DNA of 64,000 bases, from NCBI RefSeq assembly GCF_025660475.1, contig NZ_JAOUSF010000004.1:62001-126000 (forward strand). Reading direction: 5' to 3'. Each line of letters opens with the position of its first letter. The first letter of the stretch is position 1. The DNA is from Perspicuibacillus lycopersici (GTDB taxonomy: Bacteria; Bacillota; Bacilli; Bacillales; Caldibacillaceae). The notes below the pieces were generated by a model. The model did not search any database and had not been told where the DNA came from. It saw only the letters and a list, made by a program, of their open reading frames with translations. Below, piece after piece: positions 1 to 9,166 of this stretch. The position numbers were made by a program, and so were the translations under genes.

Positions 1-1260
1 CAAGAAATACGGAAATCGTTCTTGTTGCAATCTACAGAAGAAGTATCGAATTTCTTTGAAGATTATCTGTACCTAATTGGTTTTATAAAGAATACTTGGA
101 ATCAGAATAAGGTGTTGGATATTGTTGTTGATGAAAACTTCAATCACAATTGTCAAATTGGACACACACTGCTCGAGTTAATAATTGAAAAAAATAGTGA
201 TTTAAATTATGTTCCTTTCTTAGTGTTTAAAAATCACTTAAATAAATCGAATCTAGTAAAAGAATTTCTTAATCTACTAGAAAAAAGGTCATTCACTTGC
301 AGATTAAGATGGGTGCTTGCCTTTTATGAAAACATAGACCCGGCATATCTGGAAACAAAACTAGTTAATCGATTTATTGAATTAATAAAGAATATAGATG
401 AAACTGTATATATTTATTTAGGAAATTTATCACATCTACAAAATATAAAAGAAAATTTTTATAAAGATCTATTAGAGACAATAACTATAGAGAATAGAGA
501 AAGACTTAATAAAGTACGAATTGAATGTAGAGACGATTCTCTGCTCTCATATCTGGACTCTATTAATAATATTGAAACTATAATGGAAATGTATATCCAA
601 CAATTTTTATTGGACTCCTATTTTGATTATAAGGGTAAAATATTGAAGCATATCTTGAGTATAGACCCAGACTATTTACTTGAACTTACTGATAAACTTT
701 ATTCCGAAGAGGATAGGAAATTCAAAAAACGAAATGGATTAGGATTTATTTGGGATATAGAAAATATAGAGAATCCCTTAGAAAAGGTTTTTGATTTCAC
801 TTTAGATAAAGAACTTTACTTTGGTATTGCTGAGCATTTTTGTAATATATTCTTTGTTAATATAGATAGTCAAAACTTTGAACGGGCTAGAGAATTTATT
901 TTGGAGTATGTAAAGAAGAATCATCAAAACATTAAAAAGATGAATGTGATTTTGGATATAATTCATAATACTAGAAATGAATGGTTCAATGATGTAGTGA
1001 AAATCTTTATTAATTTTAATCAAGACTTGAAAGTATTCTCTAAGATATGGTGGCTAAAAAGAAGTAGAAGCTTTAATGCAGATCAGTTATTTAGCGATTT
1101 AGAGGCTTCGGATTGGAGAAAAATCTTAGATATCATAAATGAAGTCGATTTAGGAATTAAATTAATATCTATAAAAAAATACCTAGTAACCAAAATAGAA
1201 CTATTAAGACAAAGTGCAGAAGAGGAAAAGAAACAAGCATTTTTGAGAGTGAAAAATTAA
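1..1260 (+). CDS. 3' part of a large helical protein, function unknown
   Basis: The reading frame is open to the first base of the window, so the gene starts upstream; a TTG at 22 is an internal codon with no ribosome site. The visible 419 residues are rich in Lys, Glu, Asn and Ile and read as continuous alpha-helices with no membrane segment or signal peptide. The C-terminus carries a tryptophan-containing helix (DWRKILDIIN) and a charged tail. This looks like the helical-repeat C-terminal half of large NTPases common in defence islands, but the nucleotide-binding part would lie outside the window, so that is inference. A terminator follows at 1314. Base composition matches the AT-rich genes downstream and not the rest of the window. 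Confidence 0.75.
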   Translation, partial: QEIRKSFLLQSTEEVSNFFEDYLYLIGFIKNTWNQNKVLDIVVDENFNHNCQIGHTLLELIIEKNSDLNYVPFLVFKNHLNKSNLVKEFLNLLEKRSFTCRLRWVLAFYENIDPAYLETKLVNRFIELIKNIDETVYIYLGNLSHLQNIKENFYKDLLETITIENRERLNKVRIECRDDSLLSYLDSINNIETIMEMYIQQFLLDSYFDYKGKILKHILSIDPDYLLELTDKLYSEEDRKFKKRNGLGFIWDIENIENPLEKVFDFTLDKELYFGIAEHFCNIFFVNIDSQNFERAREFILEYVKKNHQNIKKMNVILDIIHNTRNEWFNDVVKIFINFNQDLKVFSKIWWLKRSRSFNADQLFSDLEASDWRKILDIINEVDLGIKLISIKKYLVTKIELLRQSAEEEKKQAFLRVKN

Positions 1261-1313
1261 GAAACTTGTATGTTTAACTCTAACTCTCTAGACCTCCTAT
1301 TTATTTACTCAGA

Positions 1314-1345
1314 AGACTCCTACCTAATCAGGCTGGAGTCTTTTT
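1314..1345 (+). terminator. Rho-independent terminator after the first gene
   Basis: AGACTCC (1314-1320) pairs with GGAGTCT (1335-1341) and is followed by a T-run. It closes the transcript of the partial gene and separates it from the downstream cluster. Confidence 0.75.
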
Positions 1346-1665
1346 GGTGTGAAAATTTTAAATATAATACGGAATTTTTATTTCATTAAATTTAGCTTGA
1401 GATAAAACTATGATAAATAATTTAAATATCTTAAATCCTTTTATTGGTAATGTTATAATGGGTAATAATAGAATATTTTGTCTAAATATAGGAGAAGAAA
1501 ATATATTGATCTTTGAACATTTTTAGTAATTCCTGCTGTTAGCAATTATATTATTCTGGTAAATCTCTGGATTTTTCCTATTGAATATTTTTTATAAGAT
1601 TAATATCCTAGCTGTTTAGTAAGTGCAATATAAATAATATTGAAAGGTTTTATAGGGGTGTCTAA
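1346..1665. other. AT-rich gap before the TIGR04141 gene
   Basis: No convincing gene is visible. A ribosome-site-like AGGAG near 1490 leads only into a few codons. The segment presumably carries the promoter of the gene starting at 1666, but no clear pair of boxes stands out against the A/T background. Confidence 0.4.
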
Positions 1666-3282
1666 TTGTCTAAAATAAATTTATACAGAATCGATGAAGG
1701 AAATCATAGAGCATTTTTAAATTATTTAGAAGAAAAACTAGTTTATATTGAAAATAAAGAATTAGAAGATGAGGAAGAAGAAAAATATTCATTTTCATTA
1801 TTTAAAATAAATGAGGAAGTAGATAAAGAAATTAGTTGGAATTGGATTTTAAATGAGTTCGGCCAACCGTTGTTGTCAGTCAAAACACAACCAAAAGCAG
1901 TACTAGTAATTGAGTATGATGATGAAATGTATGCGGTGACATTTGGTAGTGCATTTTTCTTAGTAGATAAATATTGTGATCGAAATTTTGCATTTGAATT
2001 TGCTAGAAGAATGAAATACTTAGAGATTAAAACGACTACTTTATTATCACCTAATATGCAAAGGAATAAGAATATTAGTACATATATAAATTACGAAAGC
2101 TTAGAGTTTGATAGTGGTGAGTCATTTGCAAAATTAAAGGCAAAGTTAAATTTAGACGAGTACAATAATGCATTAATTGGGGAAACTGTCGAATTTGGAA
2201 ACTCTATAAAATTCGATTTAAAAGTTTCAAATTTAGAAAATGTAAGCCGACTAATAACATTTATAAAATTAATATTAAATCAAGATGAAATATATAAAAT
2301 TCCCGTATTTAATAATGTGACAGACAAAGATCTCTTAGAACAACTAGAGACTAACTTATTTTCAAAGATTGAGGAAAATATTAATGATATAACTATATCT
2401 GAGTTAGATATTATTGGAGTTTCAGAGATATTTAATAATCAAGATACATTTTTTGAGCTTTGGCACGGTCATAAAAGGAAAGAAATAGAAAGTCTTAATT
2501 TAGCTGAGGTGGAAAAGTTCGCTGAAGAAAAAGAAATAGAATTATCTAAAGAGATTCTCAATATTAAGGTGAAAAGTTTTAATAACGGTAAATCCATTAG
2601 AACAGACAAAATAAAAAATTTAATTGATTATGTAGACGATGATAAGAGGTGTGTTTTAAATAAAGGAATATGGTATCACTATAATGATGATTATCAGAAG
2701 TACCTGGAGGATTCTATTTCAGAAATAGAAGTGATTTATAGCCAAGAGTATGATTTTAGTGATTCAATTCATCAGGATTTTATTGATGAAAAATTTAACG
2801 AAGAAAAAGAAGATCCTGAATTCGAGGGATTGACTGATTCGAAAGTAAAAGAAAAATTAAAGAATAAATACTATGCAGAAAGAGCTTTTAATCTTTTAAG
2901 AGTAAGAGATGGTTTTGAAAATTACGATAGAGTTACAAATAGTTATGCAGGTGCACAGATAGAGTTAATGGATTTATACAAGGGTGAAACTATGTACGCA
3001 GTAAAAATAGGTAGTGCCTCTTCAACATTATGTTATGCCGTAGATCAATCTATAAGTTCTTTGAAAATGTATAAACATAATACTTTGGAGGGAATGCCTG
3101 CTGTAAAGAATGTAGCAGTGTGGTTGGTTTTAAAGAGACAACCGCTTTCTCTAAATCAAAGTGGACAACCGAATTTAAATACTCTAAATATGATTATGCT
3201 AAAAAATAAATTAGATTCGTGGAAAAAAGAAGTTAGATTGCAGGGGCTTAACCCGATTGTATATATAAACTATAAACAATAG
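1666..3282 (+). CDS. TIGR04141 / DUF6119 family sporadically distributed protein
   Basis: This 538-residue protein has the layout of the TIGR04141 (DUF6119) family, whose members are about 550 residues long, scattered across bacteria and of unknown biochemistry. The segment at residues ~80-150 (VLVIEYDDEMYAVTFGSAFF, then a run ending in LEIKTTTLLSPNMQ) corresponds to the family's conserved beta-rich core, in which an ATFG-like strand is followed by a helix and an L-K-T-x(n)-R signature. A second conserved block near the C-terminus (YAVKIGSASSTLCYAVDQS) is also seen. No signal or membrane segment. Start is TTG at 1666 behind AGGGGTG at 1653. It stands upstream of a RipA-like gene and a DUF6602 gene on the same strand. 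Family assignment is from remembered motifs; a defence role is inferred from context. Confidence 0.8.
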   Translation: MSKINLYRIDEGNHRAFLNYLEEKLVYIENKELEDEEEEKYSFSLFKINEEVDKEISWNWILNEFGQPLLSVKTQPKAVLVIEYDDEMYAVTFGSAFFLVDKYCDRNFAFEFARRMKYLEIKTTTLLSPNMQRNKNISTYINYESLEFDSGESFAKLKAKLNLDEYNNALIGETVEFGNSIKFDLKVSNLENVSRLITFIKLILNQDEIYKIPVFNNVTDKDLLEQLETNLFSKIEENINDITISELDIIGVSEIFNNQDTFFELWHGHKRKEIESLNLAEVEKFAEEKEIELSKEILNIKVKSFNNGKSIRTDKIKNLIDYVDDDKRCVLNKGIWYHYNDDYQKYLEDSISEIEVIYSQEYDFSDSIHQDFIDEKFNEEKEDPEFEGLTDSKVKEKLKNKYYAERAFNLLRVRDGFENYDRVTNSYAGAQIELMDLYKGETMYAVKIGSASSTLCYAVDQSISSLKMYKHNTLEGMPAVKNVAVWLVLKRQPLSLNQSGQPNLNTLNMIMLKNKLDSWKKEVRLQGLNPIVYINYKQ

Positions 3283-3369
3283 TAGCAGGTTTATTTAATC
3301 GATAGGTAAAAACTTAGTTCATTAACCAAAGAAAAGTTTATTAAGAATAATATATTATGTGGTGAGCAA

Positions 3370-4134
3370 ATGACTAATATTAATAATAATTCAAAGTCTA
3401 GTAGAAACGAATACCTTTCTCATTTTGATAGCAAAAGAAACAAAGGAAAAGCAAATCAAAATACTGATGAATATAAAACAAGTTTTCAGAAGCGTGAAGC
3501 GGCACTACAATTAGCTTTAGATATACGAAAATTTGAAATTGAATTATATTGGAAGAGAGCTACATATTTTTGGGGCTTTTTAATAGTTATATTTGGGGGT
3601 TATTTTGCGGTCCTAACCGTGAAGAATGATGAGATTCCCTATAAAGATGAATCGTTATTGCTAATCAGTTGTCTTGGGACGATAGTTTCTTGGAGTTGGT
3701 ACCTGGTAAATAGGGGGAGCAAGTTTTGGCAAAACAATTGGGAAAGACACGTTGATTTACTTGAGGATGATTTTACAGGTCCTCTGTATAAGTTAGTTTT
3801 TGATAAGAAAAAAGAAAGTATAAAAGAATATCTCTTTAATTTTTTAAAGCCAAAAACATATTTGAAAGCCGGTAAATATTCAGTTTCTAAAATAAACCAA
3901 GCCTTAAGTCTATATATTTTCTGTATTTTTTTTGGAATGGCCTTATCTAATTTTATTAGACTGTTACCGGGAAATCTTTTGATTGGGAATTTTGATATAA
4001 AGTACGAACATAGTGTTTATTTTTTTGCTGGATTAACACTGATTTTTTGTATTGTTATATTACCTTTATGTAAAAGTGATCTTGAAGGAAAAATATTAGC
4101 AGAAGTGAAAATAACAAAGAGGCATTTTGATTAA
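3370..4134 (+). CDS. RipA-like inner-membrane protein
   Basis: A 254-residue membrane protein with four predicted membrane segments in two pairs (about residues 66-82, 95-113, then 175-195 and 213-233). The hallmark is the stretch LDIRKFEIELYWKRATYFW just before the first segment, followed by LLISCLGTIVSWSWYLVNRG and FWQNNWERHVDLLED. This matches the RipA family, named from a Francisella inner-membrane protein needed for growth inside cells and reported to form oligomers. In other bacteria the family is unstudied and patchily distributed. ATG start with GGTGAG just upstream. The 87-bp gap to the TIGR04141 gene suggests co-transcription. Its role in this cluster is unknown; a membrane-acting partner of a defence system is one possibility. 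Confidence 0.8.
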   Translation: MTNINNNSKSSRNEYLSHFDSKRNKGKANQNTDEYKTSFQKREAALQLALDIRKFEIELYWKRATYFWGFLIVIFGGYFAVLTVKNDEIPYKDESLLLISCLGTIVSWSWYLVNRGSKFWQNNWERHVDLLEDDFTGPLYKLVFDKKKESIKEYLFNFLKPKTYLKAGKYSVSKINQALSLYIFCIFFGMALSNFIRLLPGNLLIGNFDIKYEHSVYFFAGLTLIFCIVILPLCKSDLEGKILAEVKITKRHFD

Positions 4135-4354
4135 TTAATAATTCTATAGTTCAATTGTGTTTGTAAATTAAAGGTTAGAAAGGAATATAAATTTAAACTA
4201 CTATGATATTTACATTCTAATCAAGGAATTGTAAAAATGGAAAAGGAAGCATATGAGAGGAAGCTACCCTTTCAGGCAGTTAGTTAAAGAAGGATGATTG
4301 CTTCTCTAGTAGAATATTTAATGTGGTAAACAATACATATAGGGAGACCGAAGA

Positions 4355-5137
4355 ATGACACATAAACTGACATTAAGTCCAAGCTTGTATCACCAATTTG
4401 AAAAATTAGTTTTAGAAATTAACTTAATAAGGCAGCTTACAACTCATCCAGGTGAAAAGGGGCACGAGTTTGAAGGGATATTAAAAAACTTTTTAAAAGA
4501 TGTTGTCCCCAAAAGGTATAAATTATCGACAGGCTTTATCGTTAATGAAAGCGGCATAAGCGGACAAACAGATATAATGATATACAATCAGAATGAAATT
4601 CCGGCCTTATATTCCGGATATGAGTTAGAAATAATTCCGGTTCATTCCCTTGCAGCGTCAATAGAAGTAAAAATGACATTAACTCCTGCAATGGTTACCA
4701 AGTGTCAAACTGATGCTTATAAAATTAAAAGACTATTTAGAGGCTCAGTCAAAGCTCAAATAGATGGGATGAATGAAGATGAAAGAGAAAAATACCCGGA
4801 ACCTTTATGTGTGCTTTTTGCTTATAATACTGATTCTTCAACTATCAAAAGCTTCATAGATAAGCTAAATGAACCAGACGAGAAAGGAATTGATTTAATA
4901 CTACTGATGGATAAAGGGTATATTTCTTGGGATCCAATAAATAAAATTTATAAATACAGTGATGGGTCAGGCTACAAGTATTTAGGGGCTTCTAGTTTTA
5001 ATCTAAATATAACTAAATCCCATAGATTCTTTTTGGAGTTTTATATGGAATTTATTAATCATTTATACAATTATAATAGTGTAATTCCGAATATCACTTC
5101 TTGGGCTCAGCTAGATATTGTTTATTTCGATGAATAA
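4355..5137 (+). CDS. DUF6602 domain protein, nuclease-like fold
   Basis: This 260-residue soluble protein resembles DUF6602 proteins. Residues ~30-120 hold the ordered motif set GEKGHEFEGIL, then a conserved YKLSTGFIVNESG turn, SGQTDIMIYN, and AASIEVKMTL. An E, then D in a QxD strand, then ExK is the arrangement of PD-(D/E)xK nucleases, so a nucleic-acid-cutting role is plausible but not proven from sequence alone. The C-terminal half (~150-260) is a mixed alpha/beta region with no recognised motif. ATG start behind GGGAG. A 220-bp gap separates it from the RipA-like gene, so it may have its own promoter. Only 58 bp separate it from the next gene. DUF6602 proteins are often met beside restriction and other defence genes. 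Confidence 0.75.
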   Translation: MTHKLTLSPSLYHQFEKLVLEINLIRQLTTHPGEKGHEFEGILKNFLKDVVPKRYKLSTGFIVNESGISGQTDIMIYNQNEIPALYSGYELEIIPVHSLAASIEVKMTLTPAMVTKCQTDAYKIKRLFRGSVKAQIDGMNEDEREKYPEPLCVLFAYNTDSSTIKSFIDKLNEPDEKGIDLILLMDKGYISWDPINKIYKYSDGSGYKYLGASSFNLNITKSHRFFLEFYMEFINHLYNYNSVIPNITSWAQLDIVYFDE

Positions 5138-5195
5138 TAAATCTTCTAAAATGAGTTAAAACAATAAATAATACACTAGATTAGCGGTGATTTTA

Positions 5196-6242
5196 ATGAA
5201 CATTTCAAATGAGACTGTTAAGTGTTTAGTTGGCATAATTAATGAGTCTGTTTATAGGAAAGGGTATGAATTAGTGGAGTTTTTCAACCAATTTGGTTTT
5301 CAACACACATATCCAGACTCTGTTAATGTATCGGGAAGTAGGGCAAATTATACTCGTGATGTTATTTTAGATTTGAATGGAAGCACAAAGCTCGATCAAG
5401 TAATCCAAACTGCTATTCATCCTCGTAATTATCTTGGAACTCAAGTAAATGTAACTGATGTTGTCGAATCACTAAACGAGTACCTAAATTATGATGGGTA
5501 TGAAATTATTCGAGATGGTGCTATATATTCGATTAAATATAAAAATGAAAATCAAGGCAGGATTATTAAAAACCTTATATTTGCAGCAGATGGACCAAAA
5601 CCAGAAATCGTTCTTGTAGATACTTTGCAATATGAAATAGATGTGGTTTCAAACAGCGAATACGTATTAATCTTTGATGGAACTATTAGCGGTGATGGAC
5701 TTTCGTGGAATCAGATGGTCAACTGGTGGTCAACTAAATATGAAGTTACATCTAACAAACATGTTCTTTTTTATCAAAGATTGTATCGGTCACTTGGCTC
5801 AAATGCTGAACGTCTTTTTTTCCAGACGTATTATGAGTTTTTTAATCACAATCTTTTCGCAGATGTACCAATACTTATACCACAAGTATACCTACATTAC
5901 GACCCTTATACATTAAGCTAATTAAATGGGGTGGGGCGAATACCCCGTCAAAGGATGGATTTCTTACTATTACTTCCAGAACACCAACGAATAGTTCTAG
6001 AAATAGATGGAAGGCAACATTATACTGATGATTTCACGCAACAACCCTCCCCTAGTAAATATGCTGAAATGGTAGCTGAAGATAGAAGGTTAAGACTTAC
6101 CGGCTATGAGGTTTACCGTTTTGGAGGTTATGAGCTGATGGGAAATAACCAGGAGCAATTACTTCAAACAAAAACTGCTATAAAAACCTTTATTGAAAAA
6201 TTGTTTGAAAAACATAATCTTGTTTTAACCCATCTAACCTAA
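5196..6242 (+). pseudogene. AbiJ-like abortive-infection protein with C-terminal nuclease-like domain, broken by an in-frame TAA
   Basis: The first part (ATG at 5196 behind GGTGA) runs to a TAA at 5919-5921. Without any shift of frame the coding continues through 6242, so the two pieces form one ~349-codon gene with one nonsense codon. The N-terminal part ends in a conserved block that reads (Q)VYLHYDPYT just before the stop. The part after it begins RIPRQRMDFLLLLPEHQRIV and continues LEIDGRQHY, AEMVAEDRRLRLTGYEVYRFGG, a Vsr/DUF559-like endonuclease pattern with acidic E/D, E and R residues. In intact relatives these blocks are contiguous. The N-terminal domain resembles the AbiJ N-terminal type-3 family; that name is tentative. 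A weak GTG restart exists at 5931. CAA to TAA is the simplest lesion. Confidence 0.75.
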
Positions 6243-6711
6243 AGTATAAGAAATGATATAGGAAATTAAAAAAAGCAATTAACTAAATGGTATCCAGGAA
6301 ATAATACTGATAGAAATTGCCAATAAAGAAAAGGCGTGGTAAACTTTCCGGAGGTTTTTAGTAACAAGACTTTTTCTGGTAAAAGAAAGAGACCGTTAGA
6401 TATTGATAAACCCACCAACATCCATTGTGTTGTCAAATACAGTCCACACATGTGGAGTGTGTTGTCTTGATGTCAAGGGTGGAGAAATAGGACTGCTCAA
6501 AATACTGATAAATAAATTCCCGCCATTGCCTTTTTCCCTCGGCAACTTTGCCTAGGTCGCTAATGTTGGGAAACTCTTATTTTCATTCATTGAGGAAACA
6601 TATTAACTGCCCTGAAGGCAATAGGGTTGAGTTGATAGATTAGATTTTTTTCTGGGGTTGAGGAGACAGAATAGATGTATTATTTAGTCCCCTCGTACAG
6701 CATCTATAAAC
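6243..6711. other. Decayed sequence between the AbiJ-like gene and the phage polymerase remnant
   Basis: No frame stays open for long and no ribosome site precedes the short frames. One stretch (6333-6468) is open for about 45 codons but resembles nothing I recognise. Given the phage remnant that follows, this is most likely eroded prophage DNA. Confidence 0.5.
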
Positions 6712-7397
6712 AAGCTGTGGTGGTCGATGAACATTCCCGTGAAAAGCTAATGGCTTTATTGCAGGATATAAACTAATTTGGAGAATCCAAACTATGTACA
6801 ACAAATGAAAGACTGGCTTGCCGATAATGGGCTGAAACAGATACCATAGGTAAAAAGGCAGTTGCGAGATGTTAAAGATGTCTCCTGAACCACTAGGCAC
6901 TTTTTTGGAACTTCGTCAGCAACTTGCAAAATCATCGGTGAAAAAATACACAGCAATGGAGAATAGATGTATTCCAAAATGGCGGTGATATCTACTGTGC
7001 AAGTGCCTCTCAGATGTTTAATGTACCTGTTGAAAAGCATGGTGTGAATGGCCATCTTCGTCAGAAAGGGAAAATAACCGAACTTGCTCTCGGTTATGGC
7101 GGATCTGTTGGAGCATTAAAATTAATAGGTGCTTTGGAGGTGGGAATTGAAGAAGAGGATCTTCAGCCCCTTGTAACGGCTTGGAGACAATCCACTCCCA
7201 ATATCACAAAGCTTTGGTGGGATGTTGATTGTGCAGTAAAAAATTGTGTTAAGCAAAAAACTCCCACATCGACACAGGGCATTAAATTTATTTATCAAAG
7301 TGGGATGCTCTTTATAGTTCTTCCTTCTGGCAGACGGCTTGCCTACCTGTTACTTAACGCTGATGGCTATGAGTGCCAGTTTTATCAAAAAGATTAA
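6712..7397 (+). pseudogene. Remnant of a phage family-A DNA polymerase
   Basis: Pieces of one phage-type DNA polymerase I appear in order but in different frames. Around 6720-6772 the text reads VVVDEHSREKLMALLQDIN, then 6781-6846 gives ENPNYVQQMKDWLADNGLK, then 6873-6965 EPLGTFLELRQQLAKSSVKK and YTAMENRC, then directly 6973-7397 FQNGGDIYCASASQMFNVPV and onward through LRQKGKITELALGYGGSVGA to TYQSG-like and LPSGRRLAY. In intact relatives the AMEN block and the GGDIYCA block are separated by well over 100 residues including the catalytic DFSAIEAR motif, so a large internal deletion has removed motif A. The C-terminal catalytic HD motif is also missing. Non-functional. It marks an old prophage. 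Confidence 0.85.
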
Positions 7398-7579
7398 ATT
7401 AATTGGTATTCGGATTATCGTGTGGAAAAAAGGTTAATAGATCTTGAACTTTTAAATAATGAAAACAGGATAGCACTTATTTTATGATTTAGTACGTGCT
7501 ATCTTGTTTGTTCCACAATTGCGTCCTATTCTGGAATATCTAAAATATAATCATCAATATCAATTAGTAGAAACATATG

Positions 7580-8458
7580 TTACTCACTAAAATCTAAATT
7601 ACTTGGTTGTTTTGGTAGATGTTCAAAGTCAAGCATATTAGTTGTAGGTACTTTATCCGTTACTTCTTCAAAACGGAATCCATCTGACCAAACCTTTCCT
7701 TTTCCAATCAGTAAAACACCAAAGTGGATAGAAGAGCTATCTTCTGGAACATCTAACACTATTGAATAGTGGTTCCAATCTGTGGTTCCTTGAATGGATC
7801 GATTATCCATATTATCAAATTGAATTGTATCTCCAGTAGCATTATCAATACGAAGCCAAGCACCGCATTTAAATACATTCTCCGTTTTTAAAAAGCATGA
7901 AAGCTTTAATCGTTTTCCCTTATAGTCATGTGCTTGGAAACCTTGCATCATTGTAGCGAAATGTTGCTCGTTTGCTTCACTTTTTGCATAGAGTAATCCT
8001 GATTTTGTTCCTGTATGAAAAACGTTGGAGTCTATCGTTAATTCATACAGTTCAGGGTTAGATCCACTTAAACGCCAGCCTTTAATTTGTTTACTTTCAT
8101 TCATTTCTTTTTCCTCCTCTATCATTCGTACGGCTTTCATAAGCTTTCGATATTTTCCTGGTGGCAAGGCATACACTTCTTTAAACGCTCTTGTAAACGC
8201 CTCTTGGGATTGAAAGTGAAATAAGAAAGCAATCGTTAGTATAGAATCATCGGTATGCAATAAAAGCGTTGAAGCCATCGCTAATCGACGTTGACGTATG
8301 TATTCACCAATTGACTTACCCGTTTCTTGCTTAAAAATACGTAGTAAATGATACTTTGAGTAACCAATAATAGATGGAAAAGTATCCAATTGAATTTCTT
8401 CCGTCAAATTGCTTTCAATATATGAAATTACTCTTTGTGTTACTTCACTGTAATACAA
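7580..8458 (-). CDS. AraC family transcriptional regulator
   Basis: An AraC/XylS-type regulator of 292 residues. Residues ~5-103 form the two helix-turn-helix units (YSKYHLLRIFKQETGKSIGE, then ILTIAFLFHFQSQEAFTRAF and KEVYALPPGKYRK), here at the N-terminus. The rest (~120-290) is beta-rich, with KRLKLSCFLKTENVFKCGAW and DWNHYSIVLDVPEDSS, resembling a carbohydrate-binding-like jelly roll; such a sensor fused to AraC is seen in Firmicutes. Ligand unknown. I favour the TTG at 8458 because GAGGTG lies six bases before it; a GTG at 8467 has no room for a ribosome site. It sits alone between two phage remnants and has no obvious target gene beside it. Confidence 0.85.
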   Translation of the reverse strand: MYYSEVTQRVISYIESNLTEEIQLDTFPSIIGYSKYHLLRIFKQETGKSIGEYIRQRRLAMASTLLLHTDDSILTIAFLFHFQSQEAFTRAFKEVYALPPGKYRKLMKAVRMIEEEKEMNESKQIKGWRLSGSNPELYELTIDSNVFHTGTKSGLLYAKSEANEQHFATMMQGFQAHDYKGKRLKLSCFLKTENVFKCGAWLRIDNATGDTIQFDNMDNRSIQGTTDWNHYSIVLDVPEDSSSIHFGVLLIGKGKVWSDGFRFEEVTDKVPTTNMLDFEHLPKQPSNLDFSE

Positions 8459-8743
8459 TTTGCTCACCTCAAAATCATCATACCGAATGTCGAGAATCTT
8501 TTTTTGATAATTCTTGCTAAAGATATTTACTTAAATTTCTTTAAATAGTTGTTCCAGATTAATGGCCAGTTTGTTAAAGTAAAAAACTGCTGAATCAATC
8601 TTTATATCCATCTTAACATGCACAAATTCCACTCGATATCCGAATGCAAAATAAATTTTTTCAAAATCCTCAACTTTCATTATCTCCTGTGGCTATTAGG
8701 TATAGGGGTTTCCTCTCTGACTATATTGCAGGAGGTAATTTGT

Positions 8744-9013
8744 ATGGACGAATTAGTAAAAAACAATGATAAAAATCAACGACCAACCGTACTCGGTCGT
8801 GATTTATATGAAGCCTTGGAAGTAAAGACCGCTTATAAAGACTGGTTTCCAAGAATGTGTGAGTACGGATTGGAGGAAGGGTAATACTTTAGGTCATCTT
8901 TGAGCGAAAGTACTCGAGGCAGACCAAGCATAGACCATCAGTTAACAATTGACATGGCAAAAGAGCTAGGCAAGATACAGCGTACATGGTTCGCACCTAT
9001 TTATTATTTATGA
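8744..9013 (+). pseudogene. Remnant of a phage antirepressor (AntA/AntB type)
   Basis: The ATG at 8744 follows GGAGG at 8731. The product starts MDELVKNNDKNQRPTVLGRD and continues LYEALEVKTAYKDWFPRMCE, typical of the AntA/AntB domain of phage antirepressors. An in-frame TAA at 8882 stops it after 46 codons. The same frame then resumes with the next block of the family, RGRPSIDHQLTIDMAKELGK and IQRT, and soon hits TGA at 9011. The C-terminal part is gone. It belongs with the polymerase remnant as evidence of an eroded prophage. Confidence 0.85.
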
Positions 9014-9166
9014 GATCTTTTCATTTAGTGCGGATTTTTATAACTTCACATATTAATATCTACTGATTACAAGTACTTCTGTAATATTGTTGTTAATTTA
9101 TTTGGTAAAGTGTAGAGTATTTAATCTGTTTTAGTTCAAAAAAATCGCAAATAGCCTCGAATGGAG

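Noticed and set aside
8618..8743. Longer N-terminus for the antirepressor remnant
   Set aside because: Residues before ATG 8744 resemble nothing in the family and GGAGG sits right before 8744.
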